Source of the DNA: Pyropia yezoensis | Taxonomy: Eukaryota; Rhodophyta; Bangiophyceae; Bangiales; Bangiaceae | Assembly (NCBI GenBank): GCA_009829735.1 | Contig: CM020618.1 | Span: 4,152,882 to 4,216,881, forward strand | Length of the DNA: 64,000 nt | Direction of reading: 5' to 3' | In this document: positions 34,899 to 44,760 of the stretch, piece by piece | Position numbering within the stretch: position 1 is the first letter of the stretch | Layout: the number at the start of each line of letters is the position of its first letter | The notes under the pieces: generated by a model | Seen by the model: only the letters and a program-made list of their open reading frames with translations | Told to the model about the DNA's origin: nothing | Database searches by the model: none | Position numbers and translations under genes: made by a program

Positions 34899-36974
34899 TC
34901 ACCTCATGGGAGACGGGAGGAGGCAGGCCAACTCGGCCTCGGCACCCCCGCCGCCGTCCCTCACCCCGCGGCCACCCCCCACCACCGGGGGTGCAGCGCC
35001 GCCGCCGTCGCCGCCGCCACCGCCGCCAGTAGCCCACGCAGCACGGGGCACAAACCGGGTCTTGACGATGAGTCCCTTGCGGCGGGCGCCACCCCCGTCG
35101 GCCGCAGCCGGTGGCGAGCCGCCATCTCCACTGCCACCGCCATCGCCACCACCGCAACCGCCGCCACCTCCCCCACCGTCGCCGCCACCCCCCACGTCGC
35201 CACCGCCACCACCCCCTCCTTCGCTGCCGACATTCCCCGCCTTGGCAGCCGCGGGCGGCCCGCCGTCAACGGGAATGGGGGCGCACACGGGAGTGGGCAC
35301 GACTCCCACCGGGGCAGCAGCCGCCGACGACACGTGACGCCAGTCAGACGGGCAACAAAAGACGCGCACCGCGGCGTGACGGCGGAGGAGACATACCGCG
35401 GGGTAAAGAACTGGCAATGGCGGGGTAGGGGTGGCAGGGGAGGATGTAGTGGAAGTGATAGACGGTGCCGCGCAGCCCGCTACGCCGCCCGTGGGCTGCT
35501 CGTCGAGGAGCGTCGCCATAACCGCCTCGGGGACGAGGCCCTGCGAGACGCCATTGATAAAGAATATCAACTGCAGTGGCGCCGGGCCGGTGGCCACCAC
35601 GCGTGCCGCCGCCGCGGCCGTGGATCGGGCGGTTGCAGCCGCGGCAGCGGCAACGGCACCCGCGGCTGCCGCGGCAGCAGAAGCAGCACCCACTGTGGCG
35701 TCCTCCTCCACGACGGCGGCCTCGGACTCGGACTCCGTAACAGACGACTCGGCGCCCTCCCCGTCACTTGCGCAACGGCTGCCACACAAGCTCTGTTCGG
35801 CCCGCGAGTACGACTGCGCCGGTCGCCGGCCGCCAGCTGCCGACTCGGGGGCTGGCGCCGCCGCCGCCGCGGCCGTCCGGCCGAGCCAAACCCCCACCAC
35901 GTCGCCGGCGCCATACTCGCACGCGTAGGGCACCCACGACACGCTGCCCGGCCGCACGAGGGCGCCACTCGAGTGGAGGCCCAACGAGCCCGGCGCCCCC
36001 CCCAGGAGCGCCGCCATGGACACGCCCGCCGTGCAGAGGCCCACTGCCAGCGACCCACCGGCCGTGTCCTTTACCGCCACCTCCACGTACGACGCGACCG
36101 CAATGCGGCCGGGAACGTCGGGGGCGGTGGACGCGCCCATCGGCGCCGCCGTCCGCACGCATCGGTACAGGCCGTTGCCTACCTTGACCGCCGTGTCCCC
36201 AACCGCCGACACATCTGGGTGGCGGCCGCCCGAAGAGACGGACGCGAGGCCGCACCCACCTTCGGGCGCCCCCGCCGAGAGCGACCCCTCGGCCAAACCG
36301 CCAGCGCCGGCGGCAGCGCCACCATCCTCGTCCAGCGCCGGCGGAGTGACCGCCGTCGCGGGAGGGGGCAGCGCCTCGAGCTTGCGCGTCAGCTCGGCTG
36401 CGAGCGACCGCACCGCGGCGACCCCCGCGGGCACCGTCGGCATGCGCATCCACGAGTGCGTCGCGGCGGTGCGCCACGACGGCGCGCCCGACCGAGTCGC
36501 GGGGGGTCGACTTCTCCTCGCCCCCGGCGGCAGCGGCCGACCGGGGCCGGTGGTGGAAGAGGGAGCCGCCGCCTCTGTCGCCGCGTCACCGGCCGCGGCG
36601 GCCGCCACCCCGTTGGAAGAAAAGGACGGCGCAGGCGGGGGCGCCCCCCCCGGGGAGGCGGGTGGGGCGTGCCCACGCCCTCCCCCCACGCGGGGCGGAA
36701 CAGGTGCCAGCACCGGGGAGCCGCTCAGGATGAAGCGGTCGCCAATGACGGCGGGGGGCAGGTCAAACGCGGTGGCCAGGTCGTCGACGGTGGCGTCGAC
36801 GGCCACCTCCAGCGTCTCCAGCCGCGGTGGCGCCCGGGGCGCCGCGTGCATGATGTGCGGGTCATAGTCGACCAGCGCCGAGGTGTAGGTCGTCGACACC
36901 CGCTGCCCGCGGGTTGGGGGGGGGGGGGGGGTGAGGGGGCTCGTGCCAGTCTGGAGGCCGACTAAGACACCCAT
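34899..36974 (-). CDS. SPRY-domain protein, possibly membrane-anchored
   Basis: 691 residues from the ATG at 36974. The frame is open further upstream and encodes a hydrophobic stretch (VLVVVETVVAAATMGVLVGL) with no ATG of its own, so the true start may lie in an upstream exon. Such an N-terminal anchor would resemble fungal Ssh4/Ear1-type proteins, which pair one membrane helix with SPRY; this is inference. SPRY elements occur from about residue 300: YVEVAVKDTAGGSLAVGLCT, LGLHSSGALVRPGSVSWVPY, YGAGDVVGVWLG, then LQLIFFINGVSQGL and LYPAVCLLRRHAAVRVFCCP. A roughly 105-residue Ala/Ser/Glu-rich insert splits the domain between VGVWLG and LIFFING. N- and C-terminal parts are low complexity. It is a protein-interaction domain; the partner is unknown. 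Confidence 0.7.
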   Translation of the reverse strand: MGVLVGLQTGTSPLTPPPPPTRGQRVSTTYTSALVDYDPHIMHAAPRAPPRLETLEVAVDATVDDLATAFDLPPAVIGDRFILSGSPVLAPVPPRVGGGRGHAPPASPGGAPPPAPSFSSNGVAAAAAGDAATEAAAPSSTTGPGRPLPPGARRSRPPATRSGAPSWRTAATHSWMRMPTVPAGVAAVRSLAAELTRKLEALPPPATAVTPPALDEDGGAAAGAGGLAEGSLSAGAPEGGCGLASVSSGGRHPDVSAVGDTAVKVGNGLYRCVRTAAPMGASTAPDVPGRIAVASYVEVAVKDTAGGSLAVGLCTAGVSMAALLGGAPGSLGLHSSGALVRPGSVSWVPYACEYGAGDVVGVWLGRTAAAAAAPAPESAAGGRRPAQSYSRAEQSLCGSRCASDGEGAESSVTESESEAAVVEEDATVGAASAAAAAAGAVAAAAAATARSTAAAAARVVATGPAPLQLIFFINGVSQGLVPEAVMATLLDEQPTGGVAGCAAPSITSTTSSPATPTPPLPVLYPAVCLLRRHAAVRVFCCPSDWRHVSSAAAAPVGVVPTPVCAPIPVDGGPPAAAKAGNVGSEGGGGGGGDVGGGGDGGGGGGGCGGGDGGGSGDGGSPPAAADGGGARRKGLIVKTRFVPRAAWATGGGGGGDGGGAAPPVVGGGRGVRDGGGGAEAELACLLPSPMR

Positions 36975-37653
36975 CGTAGCAGCAGCCACCACCGTCTCCA
37001 CCACCACCAGCACAAAACGAGCAAAGGGGGTATGGATGGGGGGGGGGGGGAAGGGATGAGCGGGGAGGAGAGGGGGACGTCAAAGGCGGTTGTTGGCGCC
37101 CAGCGTGGGGGCAGAGCACCAAAACAGACGTGACGGTGCACACAGCAGGGACGTGCTGCAACCAGCTGGCAATAGCGTGACCACTGTCAGGGGACAGGGG
37201 CGAGCGGGTGCCGCACGACGACCGGAAGTGGGAGGGAAGACTGTCCTCGCCAGCCGCCTCCAACCCGGGCTGGCGGGGGTGGAGAACCAAAACCCCCGCG
37301 ACGCACGGTCGTCGACCGCGGCCGCTCCCGCCGCCCGCGCGCCTAGCCGCGGCGCTGGTGGGGGGGGGTATCCAGCGCCAATGCTTGCAGCACCCCCTCA
37401 AGCCACCCCCCCCTCCCCGTGTGCCGCCCGGCACCCCCCACCAGCCACCCCCCTCACCGTGCACACGGCCGCCCCCACCCCCCCCCCCCCCCCCCCCCGT
37501 GCACAGTACCAATGCGCCAAGAGCGGTGACCGCGTCCCCCCCCCCCCCCCACCCCCCCCCACCCCTCCCCACCCACCGCCGACGCTACCGGACACTGGGG
37601 CGGCCCCGGGTCCCACCACGGCCGTGCGGCGCTACCGGGTCCTACCACGGCTG

Positions 37654-37685
<32 letters not shown>

Positions 37686-39427
37686 GCCCCTCCTCCCCAC
37701 CCAACCCACCCACCCACCCACCCAGGTCCGCCGCCACCGTCGCCACCGTCGACGGCAGCGCCGGTGGGACACCCACCCCCCGCGCGTGACTGCCGCCGCT
37801 GCCGCCGCTGCCGCCGCCGAGGCCGCCCGCCGCCACCGTCTGGTCGACCGCCGCTTGCGCGGGGGGGGGGGCGGCGCAGGGGGTGGGGGTGGTGGTGGCG
37901 GCGGTCCCCGCCTGGTCCCCCACCGCCCGCCACCAGCAGCCGCGGCCGACGGCGGCCTCCCGCTCTCGGCCGCCGCCAAGGGCACTGCAAAACTCCGCCA
38001 CTGCGGCCCCCTCACGGCTCCCCAGCGCCGCCCCGTGACTCGCCACCGTCCCGGTCCCCCCCCCCCCCCTCCACCCCCCCCCCCCACCGCGGCTGTGCAA
38101 ACGCAGTCCCGCTCACTCGCAGGGGGGCACACACCCGTGTGCCCCACCCCCCCTACCGCCCCTTGCGGACTGGTTTCTCCACGCCGACGAAGCCCCCCCC
38201 CCCCCCCCCCCCCCCCCCGCACACCCCCACGACAGCTTTGTGCGGCTGGCAGCACCGACCCGAAGCACTCGTATGAGGGGGGGGGACGAGGTGGCGGCGG
38301 GTGTGCCGCCGCCAGCCCCTGCTGCCACACGGCGCAACAGCACCCCTGCCCGCCCGTGCTAGGGTGTACTGTACATTTTGCCGGGCAGGCGGGGTGCCCT
38401 GTCTCGCACCTCGCTGTTGGGTCTTGAATAGGAACCAAAAACCTATAAAAACAAAGCTGGGCCTGCCGTCTCTGAAAGGCCCGTGCCAAAGTGCACGTTG
38501 GGGGGGGGGCTGGATTGGCTGCTGCACGCGTGCCGCGGCCGCGGCTGTGCCCCAGCGCTGGGCTCCAGCCAGGCGCTGTGGCCGCCTCGTGCACAGCCCA
38601 AACCCGCCACCATCGCCTCCCGAGGAGGCGGCCGAGGCCCAGCCGCCGCCTCTGCCTCCCCATCCATTATTGGGCCACAGTCGGTTGGACACTATGATAC
38701 AACCCACCCCTTTTTTCCCCCATCGGGTGGACCCCCCGGCGGGTGTGTCCCGAATAAGTGCCCTGCGACATCCCCTCACGAGTCGCTGAGCGCAACAGTC
38801 GCGCGGGGGGGGGGGGGGGCCGCGCCGACCGCAACCCCCAACTTGGGGCGCGGCCGCCGCCGGCGCGGCCGCCCCTCGAGGTTTTCACGTTGGGCCAAAA
38901 GGGGCCTGCAAAACAGAAAGGGTGGGCTGTGGCTGGCTCGGCCGCTGGGGGGGGGCGGCTGCTGGGCCTTGGCGTCCTTCCCGCTCTGAAATTTAAGCAG
39001 CTCCGGACGCGATGCCGGCCATTGTGCGGCCGTCGTCGGTGGGTGGCCGCCCGCGGCCGGGGCAACGACAGCCACGAAGGGCAGCGATAAAAAACATGCG
39101 GCCAAGCTGTCGTCTGTGCAACTCGGCCGGCCCCGCCAAAGACGTTGCGGGCTGGTGGCGGATTGAGGACAACCCTGACCGGAGCGAGAAAATATCTGTG
39201 TTGCCCTGCGATCAAGTCACCAGACAGCCGCTACGTCACGTGGGGCAGAGGTGATGGTGAAGAAGACCCCGGCTCATCTGGCAGGAAACCGCCACCATGA
39301 TGCACACTGCCAGAGCCGTGGCCAAGGTGGCACTCGACACAGAGCAAACCTATTTACATAGGTAGCCTTTGGGGAACGTGGATGGTAGTGCTTTAAATGG
39401 CTGACAGTCACAGCACTCCTTAGAATC
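36975..39427. other. GC-rich spacer
   Basis: Dense C/G runs (C tracts at about 37481-37498, 37659-37685 and 38190-38218) make all frames open with Pro, Gly or Arg runs, and no domain is seen. TGTACTGTACA is at 38365-38375. The first few hundred bases should include the SPRY gene promoter. 39260-39427 is lower in GC. Confidence 0.45.
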
Positions 39428-39726
39428 TGTGGCGCCTTACGATAGAATCCTCATTTTCTTTGGCTCTCAACATTTTTGAGTTAGACCCATCATTGGACTC
39501 GGGAGACGGAGATCTCTCCAGTAGTGCATGCCTCGTGTCTGGAATGCAAGGCCCCAAAGAGTTTCGTGGGGAATAAAAAGTGTGAGATTCTTGGGCGACT
39601 TTCGGAATCTCGCTCTGGTGGCGCGTGGGGACCGATTTCTCGGGATGACCTTGGATCACCAAGAATTACTTTATCTCAGCTTGACCCTGCTCAAAGACTA
39701 TGAGTGTTCTATCGCAAGGCGCCACA
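39428..39726. mobile_element. 299-bp MITE-like element
   Basis: The left end TGTGGCGCCTTACGATAGAA (from 39428) is matched in inverted orientation by the right end at 39692-39726 (TGTGGCGCCTTGCGATAGAA when reverse complemented). Similarity continues inward for about 15 more bp (CTCATttTCTTTG versus CTCATagTCTTTG). The interior is AT-richer than the surroundings and non-coding. No obvious target duplication. Confidence 0.75.
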
Positions 39727-40767
39727 TTTATTGATTGCATTGTGGAATTAACCAGTACAATGACACGTACTCTCACAACAATGTTTTTGACCCGCCACCC
39801 ACTTGAATCAATCCCTTCCCCGAGAACTAACTACCGTAACAAACAAACGTCGTCGTGCTCTTTTCTTTTCTCTACGTACACACTGCATCGAAAGCGGCAG
39901 GAGCAAGGGAGACGTGGCCAGGAAAACAATGAAACAGAAACATGAGTTGGCGCATCCTCAGCAGGGCCTATCGACTGGCGAGGCCGCCGGCCGTGGACGG
40001 CGTCGTCTGCACGGCCCGACACGTTCAGGATCTTGCCAGAGAGTGACGAAACAAGGGGCGCGACGACAGGCGGGTCATCTGGCGTGTCGTCTTCACGCCG
40101 TCAACGTCGGACACCCCTTGCGGGAGAAAGGGGTATCGAATGGCGGGCACGCCGCTGCACTGGAGAGTCACCCGTGTACCGATGGCAGATAACGCAGCCG
40201 CCTTGCCGCAGCTTTCCCTTTTCACTTGGTCGCGGAGCCTTCCCGCGGCGACGGTGCCGGCGGCCACCCGCTGTCTGTAGACGCTTCGGGTTGGGTAACT
40301 GACCTCGCCCTGTGGCGATGGGCGTTTGGGGTCTGTGAGCGGGTCGCCTGGAGTCGACTGCCGCCAACGGCGGCTTCGCCACCAACGTCCCGGCCTCGCC
40401 ACCAACGTCCGCCGCCAAGGGCCCCCCCGTGGCCTCCCCAGCACCCCTCCAACCCCCCCCCCCCCAGCTACCGCCGTCGACCACCGCCGCGGCGGCCGCG
40501 CGTCCGTGACGGCGGCGGCGAGCGGGGCGGCCGCCTCGGTTGGCCGCGCCCCGGTGACCTGCCGCCACCCCCACCGCTGCGACCGCCGCACCGCGGCTGC
40601 CGGACGCAACGGCGACAAGCATGAGCGGCGGCGGCAGCGACCCATTCCCCGTCCCTTTACCCGTCCTCCCCCCCCCCCCTGCCATCGCCACGGGGTGGAC
40701 ATCCGCCGTCGGCCCCTGCCGCGGGCGTCGCCGCTGGGTCGGCCGACGCCACTTCGGCGCCGCCGCC
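39727..40767. other. spacer downstream of the METTL5 gene
   Basis: 39727-39960 is lower in GC with no gene. 40140-40760 is GC-rich and open on all frames with repetitive translations and no recognisable domain. Confidence 0.35.
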
Positions 40768-42192
40768 TCAGCAGCGGCCAGCACGCGCCGGCCGCCCCTG
40801 CGTCCGTGGCGGCGGCGTCGGCAGCCAGCCACCCGACGACGGCGCCGACCGCGAGCACAGCAGCAGCGCCGCTAGCGTCGCCGCGCCCGCCCCCGAAGCT
40901 GCCGCTTCGACGCTGCCCCTAAGGGCAGTGTGCAGCAGCCCCCCCGACGCGATGCACCGCCGACAGGGTGCCCCCACTCGATGTGCCCCGCCGAGCTCAC
41001 CGGCGGCGCCCTCCCCTCCCCCCCCCACCCCTCCCCCCCCGGCCGCGGCCCCGCTCACGCCCCCCCCCCCCCCCCCCCGGGGCCGTCCCCGGTTGCGGTC
41101 ATGGGCCTTGCCACCCTTCCCCCCCCCCGCGCGCCGCTCATCCTCCTCCCCCTCCCCCTCCCCCTCCCCCGCAGGGGGCATACACCACGCCACCCGCCGG
41201 CCACTGCCCACCCCCGCCACGTCGAGGCGCCACAGGTCCACCGCCACCTCTCCCACCTCTGCTCGGTGAAACGCGTACGCCCGCGGCAGGGGAAACCGCA
41301 GCCGCGCGACGACGGCCGGCACCGCGCCCGCCGCGGCGGCGGCGCCGCCCACGTACGCGCGCGTGGACGTCTTGTGCATCGACCAGACCGCACGGGACGC
41401 CACGTGGGCGGCGGCGAGGAGGAACGCCACGTCCGCGCCGGCGACGCGAGTGCCAAAGGGGGGGTTCATCACCACCGTGTCGATGGTGCGGCCACGCGCC
41501 CAGGGGGGGGGGGCCAGCGGATGTCGCCGGAGCGCTGCAGACGTCGCAGGCGCAGCGACGGCCGCGGCGGAGGCGGCAGCGGCGGCGGTAGTAGCAGCGG
41601 TGGCAGCGGCAGCAGCGGCCGCGGCGGTGGCGGCGGCGGTGGTGGTAGCGGCGGTGGCGGCAGTGGCGGCGGTGGCGGCAGTGGCAGCGGCGGCAGCGTC
41701 GCCGCCTTGGTCGCTGTTACTCCCGTCGACAGCAGCGGCAGCGGCGGCGGCTTCCGCGTCCACGGCGGCAGCAGCAGCAGCGGCGGCAGCAGCAGCAGCG
41801 TCCACCTTGGCACGGGCGGCCGCCGCCGCCGCCGCATCAGCGGCAGCCATCGCCTCGGGCGACAGCGGCGGCGGCAGCACGTCGGCGACCACGCAGTCGA
41901 GCGTCACGCCCGCAGCGGCAGCGGCCGCCGTCGCCACCCCCAGCGCCCCCCCGTCAATGTCCACGGCAAGGACGGTCGCGGCACCAGCGAGGCCCGCCGC
42001 CACGGCCAGCGCGCCCGTTCCAGCGCCCAGGTCCGCCACCGCCCTCCCCACAATGTCGTCGTGGGCGGTGACGGCGGTGTGGATGAGGCGAGCGGCAAGG
42101 CCGGGCGGCGTCACGTACTGCTCCCGGGCAATGGTAGGGGCCGGGAAGGGACGGATGGCGCCGAGAGCGGCTTCCAGCTCCCACAGCCGCAT
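40768..42192 (-). CDS. METTL5: METTL5-type 18S rRNA adenine N6-methyltransferase
   Basis: In animals METTL5 with TRMT112 makes m6A at one site in 18S rRNA. Read from the ATG at 42192, the family pattern appears in order: LWELEAALGAIRPFPAPTIA, REQYVTPPGLAARLIHTA, the SAM-binding motif AVADLGAGTGALAVAAGLAG, VLAVDIDGGALGVA with the acidic ribose-binding residue, DCVVADVL, then TIDTVVMNPPFGTRVAGADV with the catalytic NPPF, AVWSMHKTSTRAYV, and RLRFPLPRAYAFHRAEVGEV with VDLWRL. Human METTL5 is about 209 residues. This frame is longer because a roughly 120-residue Ala/Thr-rich insert separates VVADVL from TIDTVV, and because the 3' part reads into Gly-rich sequence. If one base is missing from the C run at 41121-41130, the protein ends at a TGA at 41101-41099 soon after the conserved end, so 40768-41098 may not be coding. 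A TRMT112 partner was not seen in the window. Confidence 0.87.
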   Translation of the reverse strand: MRLWELEAALGAIRPFPAPTIAREQYVTPPGLAARLIHTAVTAHDDIVGRAVADLGAGTGALAVAAGLAGAATVLAVDIDGGALGVATAAAAAAGVTLDCVVADVLPPPLSPEAMAAADAAAAAAARAKVDAAAAAAAAAAAAVDAEAAAAAAAVDGSNSDQGGDAAAAATAATAATAATAATTTAAATAAAAAAAATAATTAAAAASAAAVAAPATSAALRRHPLAPPPWARGRTIDTVVMNPPFGTRVAGADVAFLLAAAHVASRAVWSMHKTSTRAYVGGAAAAAGAVPAVVARLRFPLPRAYAFHRAEVGEVAVDLWRLDVAGVGSGRRVAWCMPPAGEGEGEGEEDERRAGGGKGGKAHDRNRGRPRGGGGGGVSGAAAGGGGVGGGGEGAAGELGGAHRVGAPCRRCIASGGLLHTALRGSVEAAASGAGAATLAALLLCSRSAPSSGGWLPTPPPRTQGRPARAGRC

Positions 42193-43092
42193 GGTGACAC
42201 AGGAAGGGCGCAGCGGCCGACCGTCCGGCGGCGACCAAGACGGAGGTGGGGAACGCCAGTGCCGCTGCTCTGGGGGTGTGATGGTCACGACGTCCGTGGG
42301 CAAGCCCGCCGTGGTCGCTCTGATGGAGTTACAGTCGCCGTCCACGATCGGAAACTTTAGGCATTACGTAGTTGAGACTCTGTCCAATTGGGAGGTCCGA
42401 AGCGGAGGACGAGACATGTTTGGGCGACAGACGCCCCCACGTCCCTCGCCGCGTCCACGGCCGCGAGTACTTACGTCGCCGCTACCTCCACGGCCGCGAG
42501 TCCGTCGCCGCCGCGTCGGCCACGCCTCAAACCAGTGTTTGGCGAGCCCCCCCGCTGCCGCCTGCGGTCGCCATTGGTGTGGCGCTTAGGCAAGGGAGTA
42601 TGTATCCATGCCGGTGCTAACGGGGTCCCCATCATGGCCACTGCCGCCACACGCACAGGGAGTTGCGTTGCGAGGGAGGGTGGGGGGAGGGGAACGCCCC
42701 AGCGCCAGCGGCAGCCCCCAGCGGCTGGCCAATCTGAGATGGGGCCCTACCGCGGTGCCAGCGGCGGCGTCGACTGCTCTTCGTCGTTCTCTTTCTGAGG
42801 GCTTTTGATGAGTTGTCTCCACTGCTGAACCCCCCCCCCGCCACCTCGGTGGTGAGGAAACGTCCACCAGTTGGCTGTGGTGGCGCCCCTCCCCCGCCCC
42901 GACAGTCGTTGCGTCCATGGATACAGAGCCACAGCAACCCACGCAGCGCACGCACAAACACACACAAACACACATGCACACACACACTCAAAAACAGCAA
43001 CGGAGGGAAAAGCACGCCACCAAAAGGAAGACAAAAAAAAGGACAAGAAAACAAAGAGATGGCCCGACCCCCAACGACCGGAATCGCGGGGG
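42193..43092. other. spacer between METTL5 and bZIP genes (5' and 3' flanks)
   Basis: Should include the METTL5 promoter (42193 onward) and the bZIP 3' region. A CA-rich imperfect repeat is at 42953-42990. The bZIP frame is literally open to 42747, but its translation here (for example repeated VCVCA) looks non-coding. Confidence 0.45.
42953..42990. repeat. imperfect (CA)n microsatellite
   Basis: CACAAACACACACAAACACA-type sequence downstream of the bZIP coding end, probably in its 3' untranslated region. Confidence 0.8.
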
Positions 43093-44071
43093 TCACGCCG
43101 GCAGCCCCTCTGCGCTCCCCCCGCCGCCCCCCCCCGCCCCCCCCCCCCCCGGGCGGCCACGCGGAGCGCCCAAAACGGGCTCCCCCGCAGCGCCTCGAGG
43201 CGGGCGGTGGCGGCGGCGAGCACCGCCGCCTCCGCCTCCAGCTCCGCCGCCCGCACCGCCAGCGCCGCGTTGGCCGCCCCCAGCCGGGTCAGCCGCCGCT
43301 TGGCCGCCGCCCGGTTGCGCGTCGCGGCCTCGCGGGTGCGCATCACCCGCCGGGAGTGTTTGCCCAGCGTCGTCACGTCGACGGCGGCGGTGCGACGGCT
43401 CAGGGGGGGAGGGGCGGTAGCAGTGGCGGCGGCGGCGGCGGCGGTGGCAGTGGCGGCGGCGGTGGCGGTGGCGGTCGTTGTGGCGGCGGTGGTGGTGGTG
43501 ATGGTTGCTGGGGTGGTGGCGGCCGTTGGGGGGGAAGGGGAGGGGGGCAGCGGGGACCCAAGAGCCCCAGCCGTGGCGGGGGGGGGGGGGTGCGGCGTCC
43601 CTGGCGGGAGCGCCGGTGGGGGGGCGCCCGGGGGCACAGCACCGCCCGCCGCTCCCCGACCGACGGCACCCGCCGCCGTGGCCGCGGCCGCCGGCGGCGC
43701 GTCGTTGGCCGCCACCGCCGGCGCGGGGAGGGGCCGCCCGACGCCCGACGGCGACGGCGGGGTAGCCTCCCCCGCCTCGAGCGATGCCAGCAGCGCCGCC
43801 GCGTAGGCGGCCGCGTCGGCCGCGTCGTCATCCTCAGCGGCAGCGTCGGGGGCGGCGGCGGGGGACGCGGGGGGCACCCCCACCGCGGCGGGGAATGCCC
43901 CCGCACCGCCACCCACACCACCAGCGGGCGGGGTGGCAGCGGTAGCGGCAGCGACGGCGGCAGCAGCAGCGGCCGCAGCGGCGGCGGCACCCGCCGTCCC
44001 GCCGGTCGCGGGGGCGGGCCTTGACCCCGCAGCGGCCGCCGCGTCGACGAAAGCGGGCGGGGTCCCCCCCG

Positions 44072-44109
<38 letters not shown>

Positions 44110-44708
44110 GCAGCGGCCAGCCGGCCCTGCCGGCGGATGGCGGCGCGGAGCTTGCGCGCCGCCGCCGCGCCCGCCGCCCCCCCCGGCGGCAGCACGTGCG
44201 CGGGCGCCGCCCGGTGGGGCGGCCGCGCCACCGCCGGCAGCGGGGGCAGGTCCGCCCCCCCCGCCCCCGGCGGGCCGCTCACAAACGGGGGGGTGGTGGC
44301 CACCGTCGGCGGGGCCGACGCGGGCGCCGGCCGTCGGTAGGGGGCGACAGACGCGGCGGGGGCGGCGACTGACGCGGCGGCGGCGGCGGCGGCGGGAGCG
44401 CCCCAGCCGGCTAGCGGCGTGGCCGCCTGGGGGGGGAGCGCTGACAATGGCGCCGGCGGCACCGCCGCCGCCCAGCCGCGGCCGCCACCGCTGCTGCTGC
44501 CGCCGCTAATGTCGCTGCAGCCGCTGACGCCCCCGGGGGTGGCAGACGCCGAGAGGAGGCCCAGGTGGTAGGGCCCGAGGTCATCGTCCTCGGCGTCGTC
44601 GTCGTCGTCCCCGTCTGGGGAGGCGGGCGGCGGGATGTCGAGCGGGAAGAAGAAGGGGGACAAAAAGTCCACGTCCATCGTGGGGGGGGCCGCCACGTCC
44701 ACGTCCAT
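43093..44708 (-). CDS. bZIP transcription factor with atypical basic region
   Basis: The ATG at 44708 starts MDVDVAAPPTMDVDFLSPFF, followed by an acidic patch (DGDDDDDAEDDD, residues about 34-45) of activation-domain type and long Ala/Gly/Pro-rich linkers. The bZIP is at the C-terminus: basic region RRVMRTREAATRNRAAAKRR, then Leu at exact heptad spacing (LGAANAAL, AVRAAEL, EAEAAVL, AAATARL: five Leu). Aligned by the zipper, the nearly invariant Asn of the N-x7-R signature is Thr (TREAATRNR, against NTEAARRSR in yeast Gcn4). The final Arg is kept. A 36-C run (44072-44107) encodes poly-Gly in frame. After the zipper the literal frame runs to 42747 through repeat sequence. One missing base in the C runs at 43120-43150 would instead give the ending SAEGLPA and a TGA at 43095-43093, which I take as the end. 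A T-run on the coding strand lies 30 nt upstream of the ATG. Confidence 0.8.
44072..44107. repeat. C36 homopolymer inside the bZIP gene
   Basis: 36 consecutive C residues. Encodes Gly on the minus strand. The same bZIP-like frame is found on both sides. Confidence 0.9.
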
Positions 44709-44737
44709 GGGGATGGGGTGGTGGGGGTGAAGGGGAG

Positions 44738-44760
44738 AAAAAAAAAAAAAAAAAAAAAAA
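44738..44760. repeat. A23 tract in the bZIP 5' leader
   Basis: 23 consecutive A residues on the + strand (T on the bZIP coding strand), 30 nt upstream of the bZIP ATG. It could be a promoter T-tract. Confidence 0.85.

Noticed and set aside
34791-36965. A 724-codon plus-strand frame opposite the SPRY gene
   Set aside because: Arg/Gly/His-rich shadow translation without motifs. The SPRY signature is on the minus strand.
42747-43092. C-terminal extension of the bZIP frame
   Set aside because: Translation includes repeat-derived Cys-Val-Cys-Ala runs from a (CA)n array, and a stop appears at once if a C run is one base longer, so it is treated as 3' untranslated sequence.
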